A DNA stretch of 64,000 bases from assembly GCA_030770535.1 (NCBI GenBank), contig JASVEC010000002.1, forward strand, positions 806,001 through 870,000, read 5' to 3'. The number at the start of each line of letters is the position of its first letter. Positions within the stretch are counted from its first letter, which is position 1. A program made the translations under genes and the position numbers. Source of the stretch: Batkoa obscura. Taxonomy: Eukaryota > Entomophthoromycota > Entomophthoromycetes > Entomophthorales > Batkoaceae. Shown in pieces: positions 12,581-24,404 of this stretch. Below the pieces are notes generated by a model. It was not told the DNA's origin, ran no database searches, and saw only the letters and a list, made by a program, of their open reading frames with translations.

Positions 12581-12878
12581 GTTGCAGTTAGATTTGCAAA
12601 TATTTGGTTTAAAAGCATTTTTATATAGTTTAATTAGAATGTCTAAATTTAGAAACTTGATTTTTTTCATTCAATTACGACTTATAAAGATGGAGAAATA
12701 ATGGTCTCATTGATTTTAAGTATAGAATGTAACTTAAATAACACTAATAAGCAGCTAATTACAAAACTTGGGGTGAAATTTATCTGACAAAAATATGGTG
12801 ACATACTTTTTAGATACAATTTTTGACGCAGAAAATACAAATATTTTTAAACCAAATATTTGCAAACTTAACTGCAAC
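12581..12878. mobile_element. Tc1/mariner-type MITE (298 bp)
   Basis: Near-perfect terminal inverted repeats of about 36 bp (12581-12617 and 12843-12878) start GTTGCAGTTA and include TTTGCAAATATTTGG. Both ends abut TA dinucleotides, matching the TA target duplication of Tc1/mariner elements. The interior has no open frame, so it is non-autonomous. It lies about 125 bp upstream of the Rho GEF start codon and may contribute to its promoter. Confidence 0.75.
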
Positions 12879-13003
12879 TAGTTCTACTATTAGAAAGTGA
12901 AGAACTGGAGATAGTTGGCTTGAGCCAATCAGCTTAAAGTTACGAAATTAGCACTTTAATAAAATTAGCTACAACTATTTTCTAGAAAGTAAAATAAATT
13001 CAA

Positions 13004-16000
13004 ATGAGCCACAGTAAAAAAGAGAGTGGAGGGAAAAGTAGTCATCTATCGAAATTCAATCCAATCCCTTATCTGTTAACGAAGAGCACTTCCAGTACTA
13101 AAGAAAGCAAAAACGGCTTGGATAAGTTTGCTACCATTGGTGATAAAAATAGCAGTTTAAAAGCAATAGGTATGGACTCTAGGAGTACATTGAACGGTAA
13201 CAGCCCGTTTTTGGATCAAAAGAAAGATTACAGTACTGTAAAAATTAACCCGTTTTTAGCAGCGGAGAGCCATGATAGTAATAATAATAGTTTAAATCGG
13301 AGCTATACATTGAACTCAAGGAGCATGAGTAAGGTTAAATCACTAAATAATTTGAAACAAGAGGTGGGAGACTTGAGTAAAAATCATTCTTTAAATGCAG
13401 TTAAAAAGGATAAAATTAGGCCGATCAAATCATCGTTTTTAAAAAACTCAACAAACACCTTTTCAAACATGTTTCCAAAGATGGATTTTTTTAGTAAAAG
13501 TAACTCATATAAAGAAGAGACTATGATCGCAAGATCCATCTCAGAAAATATCAAAAATGAGGAAGAAGAAACAGGTAATTGATTTTCATTATTATAGAGT
13601 ATTAAACAAACCTTATTTCAACTAATTATTAGCGAAAGCAGAGTTAATTGCGAGGTCAACTTCAGAACAAATATTTACAGAAGAGCCATGCGATGAGTAT
13701 GAGGATGAGGAACCCTCAATCTCTTATTTGAATGACAACTCAGCTTATGAGTGGATCAATCAAGCTTTAACACAAGATTCGGATATCTATTCAACAAAGC
13801 AAGTATTCGTTTATGGGGCTTTATTTTCCGAAGTATCATATTATTTTTATGAATATTTATTTCATCAAAGTCAAAATACGTGGCCCAAACTATTTAGTGG
13901 CAGTGAAGCAATAGTAAATTTAATTTTAGTTTAGTTTAAAAATTAATCAAATGTTAGGACACAATATGTAAAATCATTGACCAAACAGATCGAAGATTGG
14001 CATTGATGATAGGGAGGTCTTTAGAAGCTCAAGGTTTTATTTACCATACAAACCACGAAGCAAAATTGACAGATTCTACATATGAAATTTACCAATTAGA
14101 TATAAAGTTAGAAAATAAAAATTTAAACGAAGCTAAAGCAGTGCTACCCAATGGGGTATTTACTTTATTGACTGAGTGTTATTCCCCTACATGTACAGAT
14201 GATAATAAGTGCTACTCAATATCATGTCCTAGAAAAGTCAATCATTTAGGAATGACTATTCATGATAATCATGATCATAATCAGACCAGTGATAAGAAAA
14301 AAGAAAAAGTAAATTTATTTATAAATGCTTTACTATTATTAATATTTTAAAAGTTATGGGAAAATTTCGTTGAGCCTGAAATAGTAGCTTCGGTATCAGA
14401 TAAAGAAAGAAAAAGACAAGAGATTATCTTTGAATTAGTATATACGGAATTGGACTTTGTATCGGATCTGAAAGTAATCCAAGAGGTAATCTAAGATAAT
14501 AGAAAAGTATTAGCATTGTTAAATATACCTAGGTCTATCTGATGCCGATCCATTGTGAAGATATTATAGAAGATGAAGAGCAACGAAGCAGTTTTATTGA
14601 AGAAGTTTTCTTGAATGTTTTGGAAATCCAAAAGGCCTCCTTTGAATTATCTATGGCTTTAAAAGAGTTACAAGAACAGCAGCCTGTGATTGTTTCAATT
14701 GGGAGATTGTTTTTGGATTATTTGAAGTGCTTTGAACCTTTTAAAGAATATGGCGCTAACCAAGTTTATGCTAAGAGGAGATTAGCTAGAGACATTAAAT
14801 CTAATACAGCTTTGGATGAGTTTCTTAAAGTAAAATTTGTTATTAGCTAAACTAATTATATTAATGCGATTTTCCGTTTAGGAACAAACCAAGCATCCAG
14901 AGTGTAGGAAGTTACCTATACAGAGTTTTTTAGCAAGGCCAACGACTAGATTAGGTCGATATCCTCTGCTTTTAGAAGCCATATTAAAATATACAGAGAT
15001 AGAAAATGAGGATCAAGTTAACTTACCTAAAGTTATACAGGGAATCAAAGATATATTGTCTGAGATCAATATAAGGGCAGGAAAAGCAGATAATCGAGTT
15101 AAATTAGAAGATTTACATTCCCATTTGATTGGAAATCAAGAAATTATTGATGTAAATATTTTTAAAACATCATTAATAGTTAGCTCATAATGTTTTAAAT
15201 AGGAATTAAATTTATTACATGAATCAAGAATATTGATAAGGGAAGGGGTCTTTAAGAAAAAGTTTGGAGTAGAAAATGGAGATCTGCACTGTTTTTTGTT
15301 GGACCACTATTTTTTGATGACTAAGAAGCGCAAAAGTAGTAAAAAAGAAGATGGATTTGAATACAAAATATCTAAAAAAGTAGGGAAACATATATTACTA
15401 GAACAACTATAATATTTACATTGACATTTTTAGCCTATCCGGTTAGACTTATTACACTTACCTGATCATTTGGAAACGCCGCAGAACAGAACACAAGCTA
15501 CAAATACGTTGAGCTTGCCTTTAGAGCAAGGAAAATCTAACTTTCAAATCATTTTAACTCACCTTGGTAAGCAAGGATCAAGTTATACTTTATTATGCAG
15601 TACACAAACAGAAAAGGATGGCTGGAAGAATATTATCCTAGAACAAAGAAACAAAATTTTGTTAAAAAATATGGTGTTCAAGCCTGTGCTCTTGGCTAAT
15701 CCTACCAATTGTAGTGCACCTACAATTAACTGTTCCGCTGTTTATGGTAACTTTTGTTATGAATTATTTTTAATTAGGCTTAACCTACTATCTTAACAGA
15801 AACTAATTGTACGTTGTTGATTGGTTCAGATGATGGGATCTATTCAAAGCATGTAGACCAGGATAGCTTTGAATTGTTGATTAACACAAAGTTTGTCAAT
15901 CAAGTTGAAGTCCTAGAAGATTGTGATTTGTTATTAGTGTTAGCAGGTAAAAATAACATAAGATGATTTATAAGTATATATTTAAAAATCAATATCATAG

Positions 16001-17008
16001 AGCGTATATTATATTATATAACCTTAACTAGTTTATATGGTTCAGATGACAAAAAGGAATTAGTTAAAATCAAAACAAACATTGATTTCTTTTCGGTTGG
16101 TTTGTGTTTAGAAAGGACATTGATATGTGCAGTAAAGTCAACGGCCTTATCTACCACATTTAAAATTTACCAACCCACTAATTCTATTCCTAAAAAAGGA
16201 GCTAATGTCCCAAAATCCTTTTTTTCTACCTTTTCAACTTCTTCCAGCCAGCTAGTTGCTTTTTTTAAAGTAAGTTTTTAATTCAAAGCGTACTTGTATT
16301 AGTTTGTTTATTTTTATTACAGGAGTTTTATATTCCTAGTGAAGCTTTCAACGTTTATTTTTTAAAGAGTAAAATATGTGTCGCTTGTACCCGTGGGTTT
16401 GAAGTGTTAGACTTCAATCTTAATCCACAAAGTAACTTATGATAACGATTATATTTAAGTACATAGTATTAATTATTTCTAGGTTTATTAGATCCTTCAG
16501 ATGAAAATTTAAATTTTGTAATTAATCGAGGAGAAACAGTTAAGCCTATTGCATTTTATAGGATTAAAGATGGTTCTTTTTTTGTTTGCTTTGATGGTAA
16601 ATAATAATATTGTTTGTTTTAGCTATATTAAACAAAATAATTTAAATAGAATTTGGGTTCCATATTGACAGAGCAGGTAAACTAGATACAAATGGACAAG
16701 TGATTAATTGGTATGGTGCGCCCAAATCGTTTGCTTTATGTTATCCATTTTTGATGGCCTTTTCTAACTGTTTTATTGAGGTATGGAATTTGGAGAATTT
16801 TCAGTTAGAACAAACGATATTATCTAACTCAATCAAAGCTTTAAGAACTAAAAGTGATGCTATTCACTATTTAGAAAACCATGATACTTATCAATTAAAT
16901 GGATTGCTTCTAAATAAAACAAACCCTTCTTATTTGGCTTTTAGAAAAGGCCTTAGATCGCAAAGAGTTAATAAAAGGAGAGGAATCGTTGGTAAAGATG
17001 CCCTTTAA
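13004..17008 (+). CDS. ROM2: Rho1 guanine-nucleotide exchange factor (DEP-RhoGEF-PH-CNH), Rom2/Rgf type
   Basis: Activates a Rho1-class GTPase at the cell cortex, upstream of glucan synthesis and the cell-integrity pathway (known for the family). About a dozen short introns; the protein is roughly 1,100 residues. A Ser/Asn/Lys-rich N-terminus (13004-13574) precedes a DEP domain (SGSEAIDTICKIIDQTDRRLA, then LMIGRSLEAQGF). The RhoGEF domain starts at RQEIIFELVYTELDFV (about 14410) and contains FLARPTTRLGRYPLLLEAIL. A PH domain follows (about 15210-15690), then a CNH domain (about 15700-16990) containing GSDDGIY and FEVLDF. The order matches yeast Rom1/Rom2 and fission yeast Rgf proteins. The stop is at 17006-17008. 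A MITE separates it from MCM7 downstream. Confidence 0.92.
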
Positions 17009-17453
17009 TTTAAATTTAATCACATCCTAAAATACTCACTCCGTCTTTTTCTTCTCCTTTTTTTCCCATCTTAATTTTCACAAACTTAATTTAATAAATA
17101 GTGTTTTTAAATAGCGGTTGTTAAGGTTTAATATTATTGTCATTAAATGAGCTTGGATAATAAAGTATAAGTAAATATTAGATGTTTGAAATCTAGAATA
17201 TTTACAAAATTAATAAATTTAAAGCTTATTTCAATATTTGAGGATGTATTTTTTTGGTTAAGGATTTTATTAACAATCTTTTCACTCAAATAGCGCTTAA
17301 AAGATAGAAAAAGTGAAAGACCAAAAAAACATCTTCATTTATTTAATTTTAAATTAAGATCAAAATAAAGTCTTATGATTGGCCTATCACTAAAAACCAA
17401 TAAAAATTTAAGGGATAATTTTGTGCAGCTTGAATTAACTTTTTTTAACAAAA
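17009..17453. other. Rho GEF-MCM7 intergenic region
   Basis: A tandem-gene spacer of 445 bp. It contains one MITE (17240-17336) and must carry the Rho GEF terminator and the MCM7 promoter. Confidence 0.5.
17240..17336 (+). mobile_element. ~97 bp MITE, copy 6
   Basis: GAGGATGTATTTTTTTG...ACATCTTC, flanked by a perfect ATTT duplication. It ends 117 bp before the MCM7 start codon, inside the likely promoter. Confidence 0.88.
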
Positions 17454-19915
17454 ATGTCCAAACTTGCAACGCTTCAAGTAAACGTAAAATATGATGAAGA
17501 ATTAGGTACATTAAACTAAAGAATAGTTAGTAAAGATAGTCTTACTTACTCTTAATTTTTAGATTTAATTTCAAATTTTTTGGAAAAATGCCAAATTAAC
17601 GGTACTTCTAAATTTAAACCTTTGTTAGTAAGTTGTTACTAGCAATTTCATTCGTATTTATTAATCATTCTATAGCAAAAAGTAGCTGACCGCGAGTTGG
17701 ACCAGATAATTGTAGAATTAGACGATATAGCTAAAGTAAATCACAAACCACTTTAAGTAAACTTACAACTCACTTCAACTTTTAGTTTGAAAACAGTGAA
17801 TATGGATTAGCCAAGAGGATAACCGACAATGCCAAGACTTATTTAGAACTTTTTTCCTACATCTTTGATTCTATTTTACCTACACCATCTAGAGTATTAA
17901 ATGTCAAAGATGATGTAGTTGATGTCATTATGGCCCAGCGTCAGCAAAGAGGTGCTGAATCTAATGGGAATGGTGACACCGACACTCAGGAAAATCCTGC
18001 ATTTCCACCACTTTTGACTAGAAGATTGTAATTAAGTTTGAAATTTATTAATCGTTTCTAATATTTCTTAGTACCGTAGCGTTTAAGCCACTATCAAGTA
18101 GAAAAAGCTTAGCTGTTCGTGAGCTTAAAGCACCTCACGTCGGTAAGCTGTTAACTGTTCGTGGTATTGTTACTAGAGTTACAGATGTTAAGCCTTTGTT
18201 GGTCGTAAACGCTTACAGCTGTGAACAGTGTGGTTGTGAGATCTTCCAAGAGGTCAAAAGTAAGACGTTTAACCCATTGATTGAGTGCCCTTCAGAAGGA
18301 TGTAAAAAAAACAACCGAAAGGGTAAGCTTCAGATGCAAACTAGATCCTCAAAGTTTTTGAAGTTTCAAGAAGCTAAGATACAAGAGATGGTAGACTTTA
18401 AAAACTCACTTTAAAAATCTAATATTAATAATCGTTTAGGCTGATCAAGTTCCTGTTGGACATACTCCGAGATATACTACTATACATCTTTATGAAGAAC
18501 TCACCAGAAGTATGAACCCAGGTGATATTGTTGATGTATCTGGGATATTTCTTACAACCCCGTTTAGTGGATTTAAAGCTTTAAGAGCTGGTCTATTAAC
18601 GGATACTTTTTTACAAGCCCAATTTGTATATCAACATAAGAATCGAGCAGAAAATGATATTGATGAAGCAACGCTTGAAAAAGTGGAAGAGCTCAAACAA
18701 GAGCCACTAATCTACGACATACTTGCTAGAAGTATAGCGCCTGAAATTTATGGACATGAGGATGTTAAAAAAGCCCTCCTTTTACTTTTAGTAGGTGGAG
18801 GTACAAAAACAACGGATGATGGGATGAAGATTCGTGGTGATATCAACATCTGCCTTATGGGTGATCCTGGTGTGGCTAAATCTCAATTATTGAAGTTTAT
18901 TACAAAAATTTCACCAAGAGCTGTGTATACCACTGGTAGAGGATCTTCTGGGGTTGGTTTAACTGCAGCAGTAATGCGCGATCCAATTACTGAAGAGCTT
19001 GTATTGGAAGGGGGAGCTTTAGTTTTAGCAGATAATGGTATCTGTTGTATTGATGAGTTTGATAAAATGGACGAAAATGACCGTACAGCTATTCATGAAG
19101 TTATGGAACAACAAACAATTAGTATCTCCAAAGCAGGTATCAACACCACTTTGAATGCACGTACCTCTATCCTCGCTGCTGCCAATCCAGCATTTGGACG
19201 TTATAATATTCATCGTTCTATAACAGATAACATTAATTTACCAGCCGCTCTCTTGTCTCGTTTTGATATGATCTTTTTGTTGCTTGATTTACCTTCATTT
19301 GAGTTAGATAGGAATTTAGCACAGCATGTGACCCAGGTGCATATGAATAATGCTATCCCAAATACAGAAAACGAATATCTTTCACCAGAGGTATTACGTA
19401 ATTATATCACTCAAGCTAAGAATGTCAATTGTAGCATCCCAAAAAATGTAGCTGATGAGATCGTTAGTAACTATGTATTGATGAGAGAAAAATCGGAAAA
19501 TACTAATGATAAGAATAATAATATCATCACTGCACGTGGTTTGTTAGCAATTATTCGTTTATCTTTAGCACTTGCAAGACTTCACTTCAGAGAAACTGTA
19601 GAGAAGGGAGATGTAATTGAAGCTATACGTTTGATCACAGTAACCAAAGCAGGCCTTGAAGAGTCACTCAATTCTCAACGTGGATTATATAACAAAAATA
19701 AGAATAAGGATAGCCAAATTTTTGGAATTATTCGTCGTATGTTTATGGATAACAATCAAGATGGTACCAATAAGTTGAGGATTAAAGATATCTCTGATAA
19801 GGTCACTACAAATGGATTTACAATCCAAGAGTTGAACCATTGCCTTGTGTTGTATAAGGAGAAAAATGTATGGACTATGATAGATAATGATACAAAGCTT
19901 GCTATGATTAATTAA
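17454..19915 (+). CDS. MCM7: DNA replication licensing factor MCM7
   Basis: Subunit of the MCM2-7 helicase. Exon 1 starts [17 protein letters not shown] and splices to [10 protein letters not shown]. Several short introns lie in the first kilobase, then one long exon runs from about 18440 to the stop at 19915. The protein is about 720 residues. The OB region contains a C4 zinc finger (CEQCGCE...CPSEGC) and the MCM7-specific run [20 protein letters not shown] across an intron. Walker A is GDPGVAKSQ, Walker B CIDEFDKM, and the arginine finger SRFD. The [21 protein letters not shown] run is close to animal and yeast MCM7, which separates it from MCM5. No key residue is missing. Confidence 0.96.
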
Positions 19916-20330
19916 AAGATCTTTTTATTAAAATTTGTTCTTTAAATAAGTAGTAACTGGGCTTTGTAATTTGATTAAGGTAGCAGTATTTTAATAAAGA
20001 TTAGGCTATATCTTTACTAAGTTACTTTAATTTCCTAAACCGTTTTATTATTTCAAAATTTTTTATTTAGTATTGACTAAATTCCTATTATTTGAATTAT
20101 AAAATATTAAATAAAATAGTTTTTGGATGGTGTTCTTTAATAATACAGCTTGTGAAATAATATACACTTTGACAGTAAATTAGGGTTAAAAGTTGAGAAT
20201 AATAATATAATTTAATAATTAAAAAAGGTAGACAAATTTATCAACCTGATTGAATAAAAGTCAAAGAATCCCAACAAAAAAACTATATGATACATACTTA
20301 ACTCTAAAGCCAAAGGAGAAAAGAGGCTCT
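19916..20330. other. Convergent intergenic region
   Basis: Lies between the MCM7 and Spo7-like stop codons. AT-rich, with no repeat or gene seen; it should contain both poly(A) sites. Confidence 0.4.
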
Positions 20331-21049
20331 TTATGTCTTTGCTTTAGGCTTTGTTGTCGAACTAACACCTGCCTTCTTTTGATAAGCAGTTCGAAATTTA
20401 TCTAAACCAAGTTGAAACCGATTTCTAAACGTAATTTGTTCCTTCGATAATTTTAAATCGTGATTTGTACTTAGTACCTTTAATTCCTTTTCTTTTTTAT
20501 GAAACTGAATTTTATAGTTTGCTAATACTCGATTAATCCGCGAAACGAATCTGAATCATAAATAAAATGGAATGTTTTTAAAAATAACTAAGCTTACCTT
20601 TTAGACTGCCAAATATTTTCACTACTAAGTAATAATAAAAACACGGATAATAAAATAAACAACATAAACTTATTCGTTGAAATCCAAAAGGGATCCTATA
20701 AGACAATTTTAGGTACTAATTTAAATCAATCATCCAAAACCTTTACCTTTAAGTTACTAAAATTGATCAACCATAAAAAATAGCCAATAAGGAAAGAAAG
20801 AGCGAATAACATAGCTAAAGAATATTTTATAAATAAATTTAGCTTAATATGTCATTAATAGTCCCTACCATAATACTGCCTCTGTCGAAACTTAAATAAT
20901 TTTAAACTATATTTAAGTCTTTCTTCAAAAATAATAAAATCTCTGTAAGCCACAATATTATCTTTTAAATTCATTTTTGCTTGCCCTGTATCTTCTTTCC
21001 CTTCTCCTTTGGGCTCCTTTTTAACTTGACTCCCTTTTTCTGGTTCCAT
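20331..21049 (-). CDS. SPO7: Spo7/NEP1-R1-like regulatory subunit of the Nem1 lipin phosphatase
   Basis: Four exons give about 170 residues. Exon 1 (21049-20869) is a charged N-terminus ending EERLKYSLKLFKFRQRQYY. Exon 2 carries a first membrane helix (MLFALSFLIGYFLWLI) and exon 3 a second (FMLFILLSVFLLLLS). After that comes RFVSRINRVLANYKIQFHKK, the conserved post-membrane motif of Spo7 and animal NEP1-R1/TMEM188. The C-terminus is basic. In this family the protein binds the Nem1/CTDNEP1 phosphatase at the nuclear/ER membrane, where it dephosphorylates lipin and so controls phospholipid synthesis and nuclear shape. The assignment rests on two adjacent hairpin helices, the length and this motif. 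Sequence identity is modest. Confidence 0.75.
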
Positions 21050-21835
21050 TATTTCTCCTTTATTGTTAATTTTTTATAAATCTAACTTTTAAATTAAAAA
21101 CAAACTCGCTGGTTTAAGAATTGAAGAATTTGAATTTAAAATTTAATTTTAATTGCTTATTTACTCAATTTTTAGAAACACGTGCTTGAAACTTAAGTTG
21201 AGATAGGACTTTAAAGATATTATGAGGCTAAAAGCGATATTAAATAAAGATATTGGGAAGAATAGTAAAGGTTGAATTGTTTGGGCGCTGTCTGTTAATT
21301 ATTGTATTAGTATTAATGGATAGCTGGATCAATTTAAATCTAAAATTTAATCTTTTGTGCTTTTATTATACTGAGAAGGTAGCAAAACAATATTAGGCAT
21401 GAAATAATAACATCTGTGAATAGTTTCAGAGCCACACAGAAGTGTTTTTTGTATGTATATAACAAATAAGTTTTTTATAGCTTTATGTTGCATAGGAAAT
21501 AAACAAAACAGTGTAATCAAAAGGTGTTTTCGTACAGATATTATAAAATTCGGGCTTAAAGCAAGCTGTAAATTTTTATTTAATAAAGTTCTTTAACCTA
21601 GGATACATAAAAGTTTAATGAAATAGTCTTACCTCATATTCGTTGCACTACGCTTTTATTAAATTAATTTTATTCTGGCTGAATTTTACAGTATTATTAC
21701 TATATCATTAACTCTTTGGCTTATAAATTATATGGCTACTAAGTAACTGCTAATACAGTTTCCTATTATATAGTAATAACAGAGTAAGGGATTTTTTTAA
21801 GTAAAAATTATTTGCCCAATTTTAAAAATATAAAT

Positions 21836-21933
21836 GGGGATGTATTTCTGTGTTTAAGAACTTTACTAAAAAATTTCCACTCAAATAACGCTTAAAAGAT
21901 AGAAAAAATAATGAAGCCAAAAGAAACACCCTC
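21836..21933 (+). mobile_element. ~97 bp MITE, copy 7
   Basis: GGGGATGTATTTCTGTG...AAACACCCTC with a perfect AAAT duplication on both sides. Confidence 0.88.
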
Positions 21934-22179
21934 AAATATTGATTAGTTTCTTCAGTATATTGGCAAGATACAGTTTTATTTTATTTTATTTGTCTTTTAG
22001 CTTGAAATTAAAGTTACAAACCAATAATGCTATAACTAAGTAAAAGTTCACCTAACCCAAGCTGCATCAATACTATTTGACAATCGTAAAATAAGTGATA
22101 CTACTTTCCACCCATACATACCCTTGGGACTATTAAAAAGAGTATAGGTTATTTATGAAGCTGTAACTTGCTATTTTAG

Positions 22180-22640
22180 TAATTCATCATTCTGGTTTAA
22201 ATTTATTGAAGTCTTTCCAATAATTGAGATTGTTTTTAAGACACTCTTTGTACTAGTATTAATAACCACCCATATTGTTTTTGATATGGGGTTGTACTGT
22301 TTTGCTTAATAATCTTACTAATAATTTTTCCCCTTAAATACTACTTGAAAAATGAAAAAAGTGATGAAGCCAAAAAAAACACCATCACATGTTAATATTT
22401 TTTACTACCAAATCATATAAAAATGACTTTTCTGGAATAAGATAGCTTCAAATACTTTACCAACTTTGAGTACAACTCTAGATAAACCACAAAGTACAAC
22501 TAAATACATCTGTAATCTTTTACATAACGCTGCATGTAGATAGTCACATTTTTTAAATTTAATAAAATTGAATTGATTTTGATCTATAAATTATTTTTTA
22601 TATGTCTTTACAACTTTAAATAGGTCTATGAGTATTTGGG
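22180..22640 (-). pseudogene. Second relic of the unknown gene family, interrupted by a MITE
   Basis: On the minus strand FIDQNQFNFIKFKK (about 22590-22550) matches FIDGNQFNSTKFED at about 9645-9600. The stretch TTTAAATTTATTGAAG near 22195 matches TTTAAACTTATTAAAT near 9345, and TTTGAGTACAACTCT near 22463 matches TTTGAGTACAACTTT near 9508. The order and spacing agree apart from a MITE at 22288-22386. The copy is broken. Confidence 0.5.
22288..22386 (+). mobile_element. ~97 bp MITE, copy 8
   Basis: GGGGTTGTACTGTTTTG...AACACCATC. Flanks ATAT/ACAT differ by one base. It sits inside the relic of 22180-22640, at a point where the related relic at 9.3-9.6 kb has no insert. Confidence 0.82.
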
Positions 22641-22734
22641 GATGTATTTTTTTGTTCAACAATTTTACTAACGATCTTTCCATTCAAATAGCGCTTAAAA
22701 AATAAGAAAGTAATGAAATAAAAAAAACATCCTC
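22638..22734 (+). mobile_element. ~97 bp MITE, copy 9
   Basis: GGGGATGTATTTTTTTG...AAACATCCTC with a perfect ATTT duplication. Confidence 0.88.
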
Positions 22735-23097
22735 ATTTATTAAATAATTTAATAGAAACAAGTAAACTATACTTATAAATAGTACCATGTTAAAGAAGCA
22801 AGCATTGTATTAAATTATGTTATCTTGTTTAACCTATTAACATTATTTACTTTTAATTGTTATTATTTTTGTAAACAAAGACTTAATCATATTATTTATT
22901 TTCTACTAGGTTTTTACAATGATTAGATCAGATACATTTTTTAAAGTTGAGATATTATATTTATCATGATTTTTTCAAGTTTTCAATAAGTTTGTATAAA
23001 AACTAATACATGCTATTACTATTATTATACTGTTACTTAATAAAAATGATTATTTTATAAAGTCATTTTATAATATCAAAATTAGAATATTTTAAAA

Positions 23098-23662
23098 TGT
23101 GAAATCCGGTACTCAGTGATTGGAGTCAAAAGCAGTTATTTCCTGGTTGACTATACTGTAAGTCAATAGGTCTTAGTTTAGGTGACTAAGATAGACTTGA
23201 ATTGTGAATAATATCATGTAATAAACTACAGACTATGTAAGAAAAATAGAATAGACAATACCAGTATAAAAGCTACGTAAAATAATATGGGGATGTTTTT
23301 TTTGGTTTCATTACTTTTCCATTTTTAAGCGCTATTTGAGTGGAAATATTGTCAGTAAAATTCTTAAACATAAAAATACATCCCCATATTAAGAAAACTT
23401 AGTGGGTTTATCAAATGTACGAGATGTCAGGGAATAATTCAGTTAAAAAGCCTCAAGTTACTATGTTCTAAAATCTCTTTTATACTCTAAAAAGTCTAGA
23501 TGTCAAAATGAGAAGATAATATTCTTTGGGATGAAGCTAGAAACTCCCATATCAAATCAAACCAAGAGCATGGGATTGATTGCCCCTGAACTCAGAAACA
23601 TAACAACTTAAATGGTCATTATACTATAATCAACCATGGAGCTGAAAAAGCAATATTTCACA
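23098..23662 (-). mobile_element. Solo LTR of the 464 bp family, with a nested MITE
   Basis: Reverse-oriented relative of the LTR at 10738-11201, beginning TGTGAAATCC and ending ATATTTCACA. Total length is 565 bp. Removing the 97 bp MITE and one 4-bp duplicate leaves exactly 464 bp, the same as the uninterrupted copy. Flanking A-rich sequence could hide a duplication (AAAA both sides). It is an old fossil with no internal region. Confidence 0.88.
23289..23385 (-). mobile_element. ~97 bp MITE, copy 10, nested in an LTR
   Basis: GGGGATGTTTTTTTTGG...AATACATCCCC flanked by ATAT on both sides. The uninterrupted LTR at 10738 and the one at 42194 have no insert at the matching position. Confidence 0.92.
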
Positions 23663-23911
23663 AAAAAACAATATTATTATTTAAGCTGATATTTATCATA
23701 ATTAATACTATAAAAATATAAACATAAAATGCTTAATGTGATTGATAGTCAAACAATAGTCATTTTTTAATATATCAAAAAATTTGTCAAATACTAAATC
23801 ATGATAACTAATTGTAATTTAGACTTTTTTTAGTAGTTATGTTATTATATTTGATTAATTTGATGTTTAGGTATAGTTTTAACTATTTTTTATCACCAAA
23901 TATTAATATAT

Positions 23912-23996
23912 GGGGATATATGTGTTTGAGAATTTTAATAATTTTTCCGCTCAAATAGCGCTTAAGTCATGGAAAGCGAAGCTAAAAAACACTTTC
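23912..23996 (+). mobile_element. ~97 bp MITE, copy 11 (short variant)
   Basis: GGGGATATATGTGTTTG...AACACTTTC, 85 bp because of small internal losses. Perfect ATAT duplication. Confidence 0.82.
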
Positions 23997-24404
23997 ATAT
24001 TTTATTAACTTATCATTTTCTTTAATAAACTTGTTTTTTAAATCCATATACCTACTACTAACACTTTTATGATAATTCAAATAAATGAAACTGTATACAA
24101 TAGCATGCTTGAAATACAGAAATAGCCTTTTACTTAGAAGTATAATTTAAACAGCTTTTTTGCATACAACTATTTGAAAATCTGGTCTAGTACTACAGCT
24201 TTACCATCTGTAAGCTTTTCTATCACTACCTTAAAGAATAAAACTAAAGGATTTTCTACTATACTTTTGTTTTATTACTTTTAAAAATGCCAATCTTGAA
24301 TTTTTAGCCAATTAAATGCCAATTTTTTTAAAGTTAATTTTTAGTGACTAAGTATTTTTTTGATCATTTTTTATCCAAAGAATTATAATATCAAACTCAA
24401 ATTA

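Larger units (their letters stand above)
10515..13003. other. Repeat-rich intergenic region upstream of the Rho GEF gene
   Basis: Contains MITE copies, a solo LTR with a second LTR fragment, and a Tc1/mariner-type MITE (each listed separately). No host gene is supported. Confidence 0.6.
21050..24404. other. Repeat-rich intergenic region upstream of FANCD2
   Basis: Holds five MITE copies, a solo LTR with one of them nested inside, and a relic copy of the unknown gene family of 9280-10515. No intact gene is seen. The last 400 bp are free of recognised repeats and should include the FANCD2 promoter. Confidence 0.6.

Noticed and set aside
17454-19915. MCM5 as the identity of this helicase subunit
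   Set aside because: [20 protein letters not shown] and the [21 protein letters not shown] run are MCM7 features.
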